DNA of 64,000 bases from Bradyrhizobium sp. (GTDB taxonomy: Bacteria > Pseudomonadota > Alphaproteobacteria > Rhizobiales > Xanthobacteraceae): assembly GCF_016213215.1 (NCBI RefSeq), contig NZ_JACRAW010000107.1:86709-150708 (forward strand), read 5' to 3'. A program made the position numbers and the translations under genes. Shown piece by piece: positions 44,253 to 53,383 of this stretch; positions within the stretch are counted from its first letter, which is position 1; every line of letters starts with the position of its first letter. Under the pieces are notes generated by a model. The model had not been told where the DNA came from, did no database searches, and was given only the letters and a program-made list of their open reading frames with translations.

Positions 44253-45005
44253 ATGGATCTCAACCTCACGTCCAAGACAGCCGTCGTCACCGGCGCGAGC
44301 ATCGGGATCGGCCGTGCCATCGCCAAAGGGCTTGCGCTCGAGGGCGTGCGCGTCGTGGCGGTCGCCCGCCGCAAAGACCTTCTGGATCAGCTCGTGCAGG
44401 AAGTCGAGGCGGCGCGCGGCGGCAGGATCACGCCGCTCGTGCAGGATGTCATGGAGGACGGTGCCGCGAACAAGCTCGCCGACTTCGCCATCCGCGAGCT
44501 CGGCCAGGTCGACATCCTCGTCAACAATGCCGGCGGCAGCCGGCCCTTGCCGATCGACGCGCCCGACTTCCAATGGGACGAGGCCATTGCCCTCAACTTC
44601 ACCAGCTATCGCAAGGTTGCCCACGCGCTGCTGCCGCAGATGATCGAGCGCCGCTGGGGCCGCATCATCAACATCACCGGGAAGTCCGAGCCCGAGGGAC
44701 TCAATGCCGCGTTCGCCGCCAAGGCCGCGGTCCATGCCTGGGCCAAGGGCCTGTCGCGCGAGATCGGCAAATACGGCATCACCATCAACTGCATTCCGCC
44801 CGGCCGGATCATGAGCGAGCAGATCCGCCGCAACTATCCGCCGGATTATCGCGAGCGCTTTGCCGAGGAGGAGATTCCGGTAGCCTTCTGGGGCGAGCCG
44901 GAAGATCTCGCCGTACTCGCGGTGTTTCTCGCTTCGCCCCTTGCGCGCTACATCACCGGCACGGTCATTCCCGTCGATGGCGGACTGCGCCGCTACCAGT
45001 TCTAG
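44253..45005 (+). CDS. SDR-family protein lacking the catalytic Ser and Tyr
   Basis: A 250-residue short-chain dehydrogenase/reductase fold. The cofactor motif TGASIGIGRAIAKGL and NNAGGSRPLP are intact. The active-site region reads INITGKSEPEGLN then AAFAAKAAVHAWAKG. Aligned to other SDRs the catalytic Lys is kept, but the Tyr position is Ala and the Ser position is Gly. The end, TGTVIPVDGG, is the normal SDR finish. Loss of both residues suggests a non-redox or altered-chemistry role. The nucleotide sequence is clean across the region, so it is not a frameshift. Confidence 0.82.
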   Translation: MDLNLTSKTAVVTGASIGIGRAIAKGLALEGVRVVAVARRKDLLDQLVQEVEAARGGRITPLVQDVMEDGAANKLADFAIRELGQVDILVNNAGGSRPLPIDAPDFQWDEAIALNFTSYRKVAHALLPQMIERRWGRIINITGKSEPEGLNAAFAAKAAVHAWAKGLSREIGKYGITINCIPPGRIMSEQIRRNYPPDYRERFAEEEIPVAFWGEPEDLAVLAVFLASPLARYITGTVIPVDGGLRRYQF

Positions 45006-45095
45006 GACGCGTTTGGCCCAGGCGCTCAACAAGCGCCGCGCCGTCGTGTTCGTTGCCGACTGTCTTGCAATCGGCAAGACGCAGCTCGCGCGGCT

Positions 45096-46055
45096 TCACG
45101 GCGCCGCGCGGCCATAGAGGCACTGGTATTCCTCCGCATAGGGCGCGTAGGAATCCTTGATCGTTGCCATGTTGATCAGCATGGTGGCGACCAGCGCGTT
45201 CGTCCTGGGATCCAAAACCCGCGTCCGTTGCCAGACGCTTTCCGTCCTCCGGCTGCCGCTGAGCGCCACCACCTCGCGCTCCAGCTCGTACCCCTCGTCG
45301 ACGAACAGCGGGCCTTTCATCAGCCGGATCTCCTGGTCGGCGAACAGGCCGACGGCCGGACCCCTGGAGGGCAAAGGATCTTCCTTGGACGTGTATTGAA
45401 ACAGCACGCTCAGCATTTCCATGGGGATGACCGGGCGTCCCCACGGATTACCCGAGGTGGAGTAGAACGGCGAATTCTCGGTGATCACCGCAAGCTTCTG
45501 GCGCAGCGAAAACGGATAGAGATCGCCCATGTTCTGGTCGAAGGCCATCGCTACCTTCTGCCGCTTGCTCTTCATGCCGATCTTGACGTCACGAAGGATC
45601 ACGGGATCGGCCAAGTGCTTCAGCTCCGTCAGGCGCTGGTCGAGCGCCGTCGGCGCCGCGGGCTCGCCGACACAGGCGGTGCCGCGCAGCACCTCGGTGC
45701 CGTCACGCTTGACCATCTGGATCCGGCACTGCCCCTGCCCGGCCCGCGGCTTCGATAACTGCGCCTGCACCTCCTCGCCTTCATAACAGACGTTGCGGTA
45801 GTGCGCGGAGATGCAGCCGCTCTCGAACCAGGAGCGCCCCCACAGGCGCGCGCCGAGCGGCGCAAACTGGCTGAAATGCGTCGGTCCTTCGATGGTGCCA
45901 CCACGAAAGCCGAGCTTTTGTGCAGTTGCGTCGTCGTGGATCGAGGAGTGGGAATCGTAGACCTGCGCCTGCAGCATTTGCCGAGGCTGCCGCCACGGCC
46001 CGATCAAGGTGTCGGACGTTTCCGTGATGGGTGTTTCGAACGCTTGTGCTTCCAT
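45096..46055 (-). CDS. Hotdog-fold (MaoC-like) protein of unknown function
   Basis: A 319-residue protein. The segment SIHDDATAQKLGFRGGTIEG resembles the acyl-binding hydratase motif of MaoC/hotdog proteins, and a second half from about residue 160 may be a second hotdog unit. I do not see the full hydratase catalytic Asp-His pair, so the activity is uncertain. The ATG at 46053-46055 (MEAQAFETPITE) was chosen because the upstream extension in frame has no family character. It is divergent from the large oxidoreductase gene, with 166 bases between starts, and may act in the same acyl-CoA pathway (inference). Confidence 0.7.
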   Translation of the reverse strand: MEAQAFETPITETSDTLIGPWRQPRQMLQAQVYDSHSSIHDDATAQKLGFRGGTIEGPTHFSQFAPLGARLWGRSWFESGCISAHYRNVCYEGEEVQAQLSKPRAGQGQCRIQMVKRDGTEVLRGTACVGEPAAPTALDQRLTELKHLADPVILRDVKIGMKSKRQKVAMAFDQNMGDLYPFSLRQKLAVITENSPFYSTSGNPWGRPVIPMEMLSVLFQYTSKEDPLPSRGPAVGLFADQEIRLMKGPLFVDEGYELEREVVALSGSRRTESVWQRTRVLDPRTNALVATMLINMATIKDSYAPYAEEYQCLYGRAAP

Positions 46056-46221
46056 GGCATTCCTCCGAACGAGCCATGAGTACCAAGAGCCAAAGGGATG
46101 CCGCCAGCGATATTGACATCGCCGCCGGTTGCTTTTCACTGACGGACTCTGTTTCCGTCCGCAGTCCGCTCCCCGCCGGCCGATCCGAGCCGTCCCCCAA
46201 AATAACCAGGAGGAACCCTAG

Positions 46222-49200
46222 ATGACGCTGATGCAGGTCGAGCTGGACGACAAATACCGGCTCGAGGCCAAGCGGATTTACCTTTCCGGGACCCAGGCAC
46301 TGGTGCGATTGCCGATGTTGCAGCGCGAACGTGACCGCCTGCAGAACCTCAACACGGGCGGATTCATCTCTGGCTATCGCGGTTCCCCGCTCGGCATGTA
46401 CGACCACGCATTGTGGCGGGCCAAATCATTCCTGCAAGCGCACGACATCGCCTTCGTCCCCGGCCTTAACGAAGACCTCGCGGCTACTTCCGTGTGGGGC
46501 AGCCAGCAGGTCGGGTTGTTTCCCGGCGCCAAGGTGGATGGCGTGTTCGGCATCTGGTACGGCAAGGGGCCGGGTGTCGACCGTTCGATGGACGCGCTCA
46601 AGCACGCCAATTCGGCGGGTTCGTCACGGCACGGCGGCGTGCTAGCGCTTGCCGGTGACGATCATGGCTGCCAGTCGTCGACGCTCGCCCATCAGAGCGA
46701 GCAGGTGTTCGCGGCAGCCCTGATCCCTATCCTCAATCCGGCGACGCTGCAGGACTATCTCGACCTCGGCATCTATGGCTTTGCGCTGTCACGCTATTCC
46801 GGCTGCTGGGTCGGCTTCAAGGCGATCTCGGAGACGGTGGAGAGTTCGGCCTCGATCTACAGCGATCCGTCACGCGTGCAGATCACGTTGCCGACGGATT
46901 TCGAGATGCCGCCGGGCGGCCTCAACATCCGCTGGCCCGATCCGCCGCTGGAGGCGGAGCGGCGCCTGTTCGGCCCGAAGATGGAAGCAGTCAAGGCTTT
47001 CGCGCGCGCCAACCAACTCGACCGCATCGTGCTCGACTCCAAGCCGGCGCGGCTCGGCATCATCACCACCGGCAAGGCCTATCTCGATCTGCGGCAGGCG
47101 CTCGCCGACCTCGGCATCAGCGAGCGGGACGCCCAGGAGCTGGGCCTGCGCATCTACAAGGTGGCGCTGACCTGGCCGCTGGAGGAGAGCGGCGCGAGGC
47201 GTTTTGCCGAGGGCCTCAAGGAGGTGCTGGTCGTCGAGGAGAAGCGTGGCTTCATCGAAGACCAATTGATGCGCCTTCTCTACAACGTGGATGCCGACAA
47301 GCGTCCCACCATTGCCGGCAAGCGCGACGAGAACGGCAGGCCGCTGTTGCCGGCTGAAGGCGAGCTCACCCCCACGATGGTGGCCTCGGCGCTGGTGGCC
47401 CGGCTGCGCCGGCTTGGCGCCAGCAACCCCGTGCTCGAACAGCGGCTGGCGCGGCTGGAAGCCTTCGAACATCCGGTCACAACCAACGCCCCGATCACGC
47501 TGTCGCGCACGCCGTATTTCTGCTCGGGCTGTCCGCACAACACCTCGACCAGAGTGCCGGAGGGCAGCCGTGCCATGGCAGGCATCGGCTGTCACGGCAT
47601 GGCGCTTTCGATCCCGAGCCGCCGCACCGCCACCATCTCGCACATGGGCGGAGAAGGCGCGAACTGGATCGGCCAGGCGCCCTTCACCAACGAGCAGCAC
47701 ATCTTCCAGAACCTCGGCGACGGCACCTACACGCATTCCGGCCTGCTGGCACTGCGCGCCGCGGCGACGTCCGGCGTCAACATCACCTACAAGATTCTCT
47801 ACAACGACGCGGTCGCGATGACCGGCGGCCAGCCGGCCGAAGGCAGCTTCACCGTTTCGCAGATCGCACACCAGGTCTGGGCCGAGGGCATCAAGCGGCT
47901 CGCCATCGTCTCCGACGATCCCGGCAAGTATCCGGCCGGCGACTATTTCCCGAAAGGCGCCACGGTTCATCACCGCCGCGAGCTGGACCCGGTGCAGCGC
48001 GAGCTGCGCGAGATCAAGGGCCTGTCCGTCATCATCTACGACCAGACCTGCGCGGCCGAAAAGCGGCGCCGCCGCAAGCGCGGCCTCTATCCCGATCCGG
48101 CCAAGCGCGTCTTCATCAATGATCTCGTGTGCGAGGGCTGCGGCGACTGCTCGCAGGCCTCCAACTGCGTCTCGGTGCAGCCGCTCGAGACCGAATTCGG
48201 CCGCAAGCGCCAGATCGACCAGTCGAACTGCAACAAGGACTACTCCTGTATCGAAGGCTTCTGCCCGAGCTTTGTCACCGTTCATGGCGGCACGCTGAAG
48301 CGGGTGAAGACCCAGGCGGTGGATTCGGGCCAGTTGTTCGCCGATCTGCCGCTGCCCCCCGCCCGTCCGCTCGACGGTCCCTATAACATTCTCGTCACCG
48401 GCATCGGCGGCACCGGCGTCATCACCATCGGCGCGCTGCTCGGCATGGCGGCGCATGTCGATGGCCGCGGCTGCTCGGCGCTGGATTTCACCGGCCTGTC
48501 GCAGAAGAACGGCGCGGTCATGAGCCACGTGCGGATCGCGCCCAGGCCCGAGGACATTTCAGCGGTCCGGATCACCACCGGCGGCGCCGACGTCATTCTC
48601 GGCTGCGACATGGTGGTGTCGGCTGGCACCACCGCGCTGAGCCGCGCCGAGCGCGGTGTGACGAAGGCCTTCATCAACGCCGACCTGCAGCCGACGGCAA
48701 GCTTCGTGCAGAACCCCGACATCGACTTCAAGATGGGGGCGATGCAGGGCGCGCTGCGCGATGCGGTCGGCGACAACAATCTCGATATCGTCGACGCCAC
48801 CGGCATTGCCGCGGCCCTGATGGGCGACAGCATCGCCACCAACCCGTTCATGCTCGGCTTCGCCTTCCAGAAGGGCGCCATTCCGCTATCGCTGGACGCG
48901 CTGCTGCGCGCCATCGAGATCAACGGGGCGGCGGTCGAGATGAACAAGCAGGCCTTCACCTGGGGCCGACTCGCCGCACACGACATGGCACGCGTGCGCA
49001 GCGTGCTGCAGTTCCGCGCCCGCGCCGCCACTTCAGGCAAGACGCTCGATGAGATGATCGCCGATCGCGCGAACTTCCTGACCGAATACCAGGACAAGGC
49101 CTATGCCGACCGCTACCTTGCCGCCGTCGCCAAGGTGCGCAAGGCGGAGAGCGCCGCATTGCCGACCTCAACCGAGTTCACCGAGGCGGTTGCCAAGAAC

Positions 49201-49698
49201 CTGTTCAAGCTCATGGCCTACAAGGACGAATACGAAGTCGCCCGGCTCCACACCGATGGCAGCTTTGCCAGGAAGCTGGCCGAGAAGTTCGACGGCGATT
49301 TCAGCCTGAAATTCCATCTCGCCCCGCCGATGTTCGCGCGGCGCGACAAGTCGACCGGCCACCTCGTCAAGAACGAGTACGGCGGCTGGCTGATCCACGC
49401 CCTGCGCCTGCTCGCTCGGCTCAAGTCCTTGCGCGGCACCGCGCTCGACCCGTTCGGGCGCACAGCGGAGCGCAGGACCGAGCGCCAGCTGATCGAGGAC
49501 TATTTCGCGATGCTCGACCAGCGGATCGCCGGCCTCAAGGCCGAACAGATCCCCCTGCTCGCCCGGCTGGCACGCATCCCGGAGATGATCCGCGGCTTCG
49601 GCCACATCAAGGAAGCGAACGTCCAGCTCGCGGCGACCGAGCAGGCCCGGTTGGAGGCCGATCTCGAGAACAGCCGTTTTGCCGCCGCGGCGGAGTAG
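46222..49698 (+). CDS. Fused indolepyruvate ferredoxin oxidoreductase
   Basis: A 1158-residue single-chain 2-oxoacid:ferredoxin oxidoreductase of the indolepyruvate family. It would oxidatively decarboxylate aromatic 2-oxoacids to acyl-CoA. The alpha-type domain starts GGFISGYRGSPLGMYDHAL. The TPP-binding region has ISHMGGEGANWIGQAPFTNE and the GDGTYTHSGLLA segment. A Cys-rich region reads CEGCGDCSQASNC plus CNKDYSCIEGFCPS. The gamma-type domain GIGGTGVITIGALLGMAA and the GLSQKNGAVMSHVRI segment follow from about residue 720. Fusion in one chain is usual for alphaproteobacteria. ATG 46222 follows AGGAGGAAC. Confidence 0.92.
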   Translation: MTLMQVELDDKYRLEAKRIYLSGTQALVRLPMLQRERDRLQNLNTGGFISGYRGSPLGMYDHALWRAKSFLQAHDIAFVPGLNEDLAATSVWGSQQVGLFPGAKVDGVFGIWYGKGPGVDRSMDALKHANSAGSSRHGGVLALAGDDHGCQSSTLAHQSEQVFAAALIPILNPATLQDYLDLGIYGFALSRYSGCWVGFKAISETVESSASIYSDPSRVQITLPTDFEMPPGGLNIRWPDPPLEAERRLFGPKMEAVKAFARANQLDRIVLDSKPARLGIITTGKAYLDLRQALADLGISERDAQELGLRIYKVALTWPLEESGARRFAEGLKEVLVVEEKRGFIEDQLMRLLYNVDADKRPTIAGKRDENGRPLLPAEGELTPTMVASALVARLRRLGASNPVLEQRLARLEAFEHPVTTNAPITLSRTPYFCSGCPHNTSTRVPEGSRAMAGIGCHGMALSIPSRRTATISHMGGEGANWIGQAPFTNEQHIFQNLGDGTYTHSGLLALRAAATSGVNITYKILYNDAVAMTGGQPAEGSFTVSQIAHQVWAEGIKRLAIVSDDPGKYPAGDYFPKGATVHHRRELDPVQRELREIKGLSVIIYDQTCAAEKRRRRKRGLYPDPAKRVFINDLVCEGCGDCSQASNCVSVQPLETEFGRKRQIDQSNCNKDYSCIEGFCPSFVTVHGGTLKRVKTQAVDSGQLFADLPLPPARPLDGPYNILVTGIGGTGVITIGALLGMAAHVDGRGCSALDFTGLSQKNGAVMSHVRIAPRPEDISAVRITTGGADVILGCDMVVSAGTTALSRAERGVTKAFINADLQPTASFVQNPDIDFKMGAMQGALRDAVGDNNLDIVDATGIAAALMGDSIATNPFMLGFAFQKGAIPLSLDALLRAIEINGAAVEMNKQAFTWGRLAAHDMARVRSVLQFRARAATSGKTLDEMIADRANFLTEYQDKAYADRYLAAVAKVRKAESAALPTSTEFTEAVAKNLFKLMAYKDEYEVARLHTDGSFARKLAEKFDGDFSLKFHLAPPMFARRDKSTGHLVKNEYGGWLIHALRLLARLKSLRGTALDPFGRTAERRTERQLIEDYFAMLDQRIAGLKAEQIPLLARLARIPEMIRGFGHIKEANVQLAATEQARLEADLENSRFAAAAE

Positions 49699-49723
49699 TC
49701 CAGGCGCGCCCAGCAACAATTCC

Positions 49724-49808
49724 CGTCATTGCCGGGCTTGACCCGGCAATCCATCGCTTGAGAAAGCTCTCTTTTTGATGGATGCGCGGGGCAAGCCCGC
49801 GCATGACG
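49724..49808. repeat. Palindromic intergenic repeat (CGTCATTGCCGGGCTTG type)
   Basis: Left hairpin CCGGGCTTGACCCGG, spacer, then right hairpin GCGCGGGGCAAGCCCGCGC. Outer ends read CGTCAT and ATGACG. I recognise it as a common Bradyrhizobium intergenic repeat. It sits just after the large oxidoreductase stop and ends 23 bases before the stop of the converging protease gene, so it may act as a bidirectional terminator. Confidence 0.75.
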
Positions 49809-49831
49809 AACTGAGGCTGTGGCAAGCACTT

Positions 49832-50851
49832 TCAGCGCGCCGGCTTGCGCTCGACCGGATGAATAGCGAACGCCCGCAGGCGGCCGAGCCGCAGCACGTC
49901 CATCGACAGCGTCCGGCCGATCCGGTCGCGGTCGAGCACCCGGATCAGGTCGTCGACGCCATGGATCTCGGCGCCGTCGAGCTTGATTACGACGTCGCCG
50001 GACAACAGGCCCGCCTTGGCCGCCGGCCCGTCCGACTCGACGTGAGCGAGCAGCGCGCCCATCTGGTTCGAAACCCCCGCAACCACCGCGTGGCGGCGCG
50101 GGATCGGCGCTGTCTGGCCGGCCACCCCGATATAGGCGCGCCGGACATAACCGTGGCGGATGATCTCCGAGAGCACGAACTGCGCGGTGTTGCTGGCGAC
50201 CGCAAAGCAGATGCCCTGGGCCCCGCTGATGATGGCGGTGTTGATGCCGATGACCTCGGCTTTGGATGACACCAGCGGCCCGCCCGAATTGCCGGGATTG
50301 AGCGCGGCATCGGTCTGGATCACGTCCTCGATAGTCCGGCCGCTCACCGAACGGATCGACCGCCCGAGTGCCGAGACGACGCCGGCGGTCACCGTCGACT
50401 CAAAGCCGAGCGGGTTGCCGATCGCGATCACGAGCTGGCCGCGGCGCAGCGTCTTGGAATCGCCGAGCGAGGCATAGGGCAGGTCACGCGTCCCGTTCGC
50501 CCGCAGCAGCGCCAGGTCGGTGTCGGGATCAACCCCGAGCACGCGGGCATCGCTCAGGTTGCCTTGGGTGTCCCGCAGCCTGATCTCCCGGGACGAACCG
50601 ACCACATGGCTGTTGGTCAGGACCAGCCCGTCCGGCGAGATCACGATGCCGGAGCCGAGACCACCGCGCTCGCCCGCACCTCGCACCTTCGGCCCTGTTT
50701 CCACCCGCACCACGGCCGGTCCGACCCTTTCGGTCGCGCCGATCACGGCATTGGAATAGGCGTCGAGAAGGTCCCGGTCGTCAGGAGAAGTGTGTTGGGG
50801 GTTTTGCGACGAAAGCTCATCGCCACCGAGAGTTGACGTAAGGTCCAACAT
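49832..50851 (-). CDS. DegP/HtrA-like trypsin-family serine protease with PDZ domain
   Basis: A 339-residue S1C protease. The catalytic triad is His82 (TNSHVVG), Asp112 (DTDLALL) and Ser189 (PGNSGGPL). One PDZ domain follows (residues about 240-330: SDGPAAKAGLLSGDVVIKLD). It lacks an obvious signal peptide, unlike DegP. It could be cytoplasmic, or exported by a signal I do not recognise. Such short forms are common in rhizobia. The gene converges on the indolepyruvate oxidoreductase gene, separated by a palindromic repeat. Substrate unknown. Confidence 0.88.
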   Translation of the reverse strand: MLDLTSTLGGDELSSQNPQHTSPDDRDLLDAYSNAVIGATERVGPAVVRVETGPKVRGAGERGGLGSGIVISPDGLVLTNSHVVGSSREIRLRDTQGNLSDARVLGVDPDTDLALLRANGTRDLPYASLGDSKTLRRGQLVIAIGNPLGFESTVTAGVVSALGRSIRSVSGRTIEDVIQTDAALNPGNSGGPLVSSKAEVIGINTAIISGAQGICFAVASNTAQFVLSEIIRHGYVRRAYIGVAGQTAPIPRRHAVVAGVSNQMGALLAHVESDGPAAKAGLLSGDVVIKLDGAEIHGVDDLIRVLDRDRIGRTLSMDVLRLGRLRAFAIHPVERKPAR

Positions 50852-50923
50852 CGCGAAATTCCTTCGCGCGTCAGATGGTTACGTCGAGATCATAATGCAA
50901 GCTCGCTGCTCTTCACAAACAGC

Positions 50924-51373
50924 TTAACGTGCTTTGCGTAGTTTTTGAGGACCGGCCTTGACCTGGTCGAGCAGCGACCAGTCGCCCTGCTCCAGCGTGT
51001 AGCCCTTGGGAAATGGCGGTCGCAGTTCGAGCCCGAGCGAGCGCAGCACGCGATCGTCACGGTAGTAGCATTGCAGCACGACCCGGATCAGGGTCGCCGC
51101 CGCCGCGCCGCCTGAGCTACGGAATTGTTTGGCGACCGCCTCACGCTGGGCCTCATCGAGATCGGCGAGCGGCATGCCGGCAAGCCGGGCAAGGTCATCG
51201 AGCGCCTCGGCGACCGGCCCGGTGTCGCGCCCGAGCGTACGCAAGATGTCGGCCTGGATGGCGTCATCATCGGCGCCGGGCACCCGGTACTCGCTGCTCG
51301 CCGGGATCATCATGGCGGCAATGGTGCGAAGGTCCTGGCGCTGGCGCGGCGTGAGACTTTCTTGCTCCGGCAT
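50924..51373 (-). CDS. Gluconate 2-dehydrogenase subunit 3-like protein
   Basis: A 149-residue small subunit of membrane flavin dehydrogenases. The N-terminal MPEQESLTPRQRQDLRTIA and the AMMIPASSEYRVPGADDDAI segment are typical of the gluconate 2-dehydrogenase subunit 3 family, a partner of GMC-type large subunits. The C-terminus reads YYRDDRVLRSLGLELRPPFP. No twin-arginine signal is seen at this start, although many homologues carry one. It lies 228 bases downstream of the GMC gene on the same strand, the usual pairing, with a palindromic repeat in between. A cytochrome subunit is not encoded nearby. Confidence 0.82.
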   Translation of the reverse strand: MPEQESLTPRQRQDLRTIAAMMIPASSEYRVPGADDDAIQADILRTLGRDTGPVAEALDDLARLAGMPLADLDEAQREAVAKQFRSSGGAAAATLIRVVLQCYYRDDRVLRSLGLELRPPFPKGYTLEQGDWSLLDQVKAGPQKLRKAR

Positions 51374-51416
51374 GGGCGTCCTCCAGTCTAAAGCACGCGA
51401 CCACGACGGTGGTGCG

Positions 51417-51557
51417 CTCCCTCTCCCGCGCTTGCGGGGCAGGGCTGGGGTGGGGGTGTCGCCGCGATTCGCTGTGCCCGAGTGGAGAAAATTTCCCCCA
51501 CCCGCATCGCATCTTTCGATGAGATGCGACCTCCCCCGCAAGCGGGAGAGGTGAAAC
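51417..51557. repeat. Intergenic repeat with CTCTCCCGCTTGCGGG arms
   Basis: The left arm CTCCCTCTCCCGCGCTTGCG pairs with the right arm CCTCCCCCGCAAGCGGGAGA read on the opposite strand. An inner hairpin GCATCGCATCTTTCGATGAG follows. This is a familiar Bradyrhizobium intergenic family. It separates the GMC oxidoreductase stop from the small subunit start, within what would otherwise be one operon. Confidence 0.72.
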
Positions 51558-51601
51558 GAATTCGTACTGTGATCGGTCCGGTCAAAAATCACCTCAACGG
51601 C

Positions 51602-53200
51602 TTAATCGAACAGATTGGCGAGGCGGCGCTTCATCTGGTCGGCGACATAGAGCGCGATCGCCTGGATGGTCGAGGTCGGGTTCACCCCGCCCGAGGTGAC
51701 AAAGACGCTGCCGTCGACGATGAACAGGTTCTTGACGTCGTGCGAGCGGCCCCATTCGTTGACCACCGAGCGCTCCGGGTCGGTGCCCATGCGCGCGGTA
51801 CCGAGCAGATGCCAGCCGCCATAGAGTATCGGGCAATTGATGAAGATGTCGGTGGCGCCGGCGGCCTCCAGCACCTCCCTGCCCCGCGCGATGCCGTGCT
51901 CGAGCATCTTCGCGGTGTTCTCGCCGATGGTGTAGTCGACCTTGGGCGCCGGGATGCCGTGGCTGTCCTTCAGGATCGGATCGAGCGTGACCCGGTTGTG
52001 CTCCTCCGGCAGGTCCTCGCAGATGGCCGCGAGGCCCAGCCGGCGGCCGTTGAGCTTGCGGAAGACTTTATGGTGATCGGGCCCCCAGGGCAGGATGCCC
52101 TTGGCCTCGCTCATGACCGCTTCCATCACCGGCCCGATGCCGCGGCCGAACTGGAAGGCGTAGCCGCGCACGAAGCCGCGCGATTTGTCCGTCTCGTAGA
52201 ATTCCTTGCTCCACAGGCAGGTCGGCGGCGCCCGGTTGCTGTCGGTCGGCTCGTCGACATAGCCATAGAGCTGCGCATAGGGGTGAAACATCAGGTTCTT
52301 GCCGACGAGGCCGCTGGAATTGGCAAGGCCGTTGGGAAAACGGCCCGAGACCGAGTTCAACAGCAGGCGCGGCGTGCCGATGCCGTTGCACGCGACTACC
52401 ACGACGTGGGCAGGCTGGAACTGCTCGATGCCGTCCTTGTCGTAGTAGACGACGCCGGAGGCCATGCCGTGCTCGTCGGTCAGGATCTCGCGCACCCGGC
52501 AATGCGTGCGCAATTCGACGCCGGCCCGCAGCGCCGCCGGCCAATAAGTGATGTCGGTGCTGGCCTTCGCTCCTTGCGCGCAGGCCGGCGTGCAGTGGCC
52601 GAGATTGATACAGCGCGCCCTGCCCTCGTAATCGGTGGTGGCGACCGTGGTATCGGACGGCCACCAATGCCAGCCCAGCTTGTTCATGGCTTTGGCAAGC
52701 CGCACGCCGGAGCGGCCGAGCGGCAATGGCGGCATCGGCGGATTTGTCGGCGGCGACGCCGGGTCGCCGGCGAGCCCCGACACGCCCATCATCCGGTCGT
52801 TCTCGGCGAAGAACGGCGCCAGCGTGTCGTAGTCGATCGGCCAGTCGTCGGCGACGCCATCCAGCGTCCTGACGCGGAAATCGGAGGGATGCAGGCGCGG
52901 AAAATGCGCCGTGTACATCACGGTCGAGCCGCCGACGCCGTTGAAATTCACCACCTTGATCGGCGAGTTGTCCTCGTTGATCGGGTAGTCCTCGGCCCTA
53001 GCGCGGATGTTGGGGCTCGGCGAATAGTCGCCATAGAAGCGCGCTTCCCAGTCGCGCCCGGTGCTCGGGTATTCAGCCGGCTTCATCCAGCCGCCCTGTT
53101 CGAGACAGAGGATATGCATCCTGGTCTCGGCAAGGGACCAGGCCACGGCGGCACCGGACGCGCCGGCACCGATGATCAGGACGTCCACGGGATCATTCAT
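51602..53200 (-). CDS. GMC-family FAD oxidoreductase (gluconate dehydrogenase-like large subunit)
   Basis: A 532-residue GMC oxidoreductase. The FAD motif DVLIIGAGASGAAVAWSL is at the N-terminus, the second signature NFNGVGGSTVMYTAHF follows. The C-terminal GGWHLLGTARMGTDP holds the catalytic His, and the end is TSGGVNPTSTIQAIALYVAD. It probably oxidises a sugar or alcohol at the membrane or in the periplasm together with the small subunit encoded downstream. No signal peptide is seen, as expected if it is exported by a hitch-hiker mechanism with a Tat-bearing partner. The small-subunit start is discussed in its own entry. Confidence 0.88.
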   Translation of the reverse strand: MNDPVDVLIIGAGASGAAVAWSLAETRMHILCLEQGGWMKPAEYPSTGRDWEARFYGDYSPSPNIRARAEDYPINEDNSPIKVVNFNGVGGSTVMYTAHFPRLHPSDFRVRTLDGVADDWPIDYDTLAPFFAENDRMMGVSGLAGDPASPPTNPPMPPLPLGRSGVRLAKAMNKLGWHWWPSDTTVATTDYEGRARCINLGHCTPACAQGAKASTDITYWPAALRAGVELRTHCRVREILTDEHGMASGVVYYDKDGIEQFQPAHVVVVACNGIGTPRLLLNSVSGRFPNGLANSSGLVGKNLMFHPYAQLYGYVDEPTDSNRAPPTCLWSKEFYETDKSRGFVRGYAFQFGRGIGPVMEAVMSEAKGILPWGPDHHKVFRKLNGRRLGLAAICEDLPEEHNRVTLDPILKDSHGIPAPKVDYTIGENTAKMLEHGIARGREVLEAAGATDIFINCPILYGGWHLLGTARMGTDPERSVVNEWGRSHDVKNLFIVDGSVFVTSGGVNPTSTIQAIALYVADQMKRRLANLFD

Positions 53201-53383
53201 TCCGGCGTTTCCTACCCGCCGCTTGAGGGGCGACTTGGCTTGTCGCCCCGACGATAGGATCGGACCGGGTGGCGAGTAAAGGCACGGGCGCGAATGTTGC
53301 GCTTCTCCGGACGCAAACCATTGGTGTCACCAGAACCGGATGCTAGAGAAACGCGACAAAGAGCAAATCGATAGCGAGAACAC

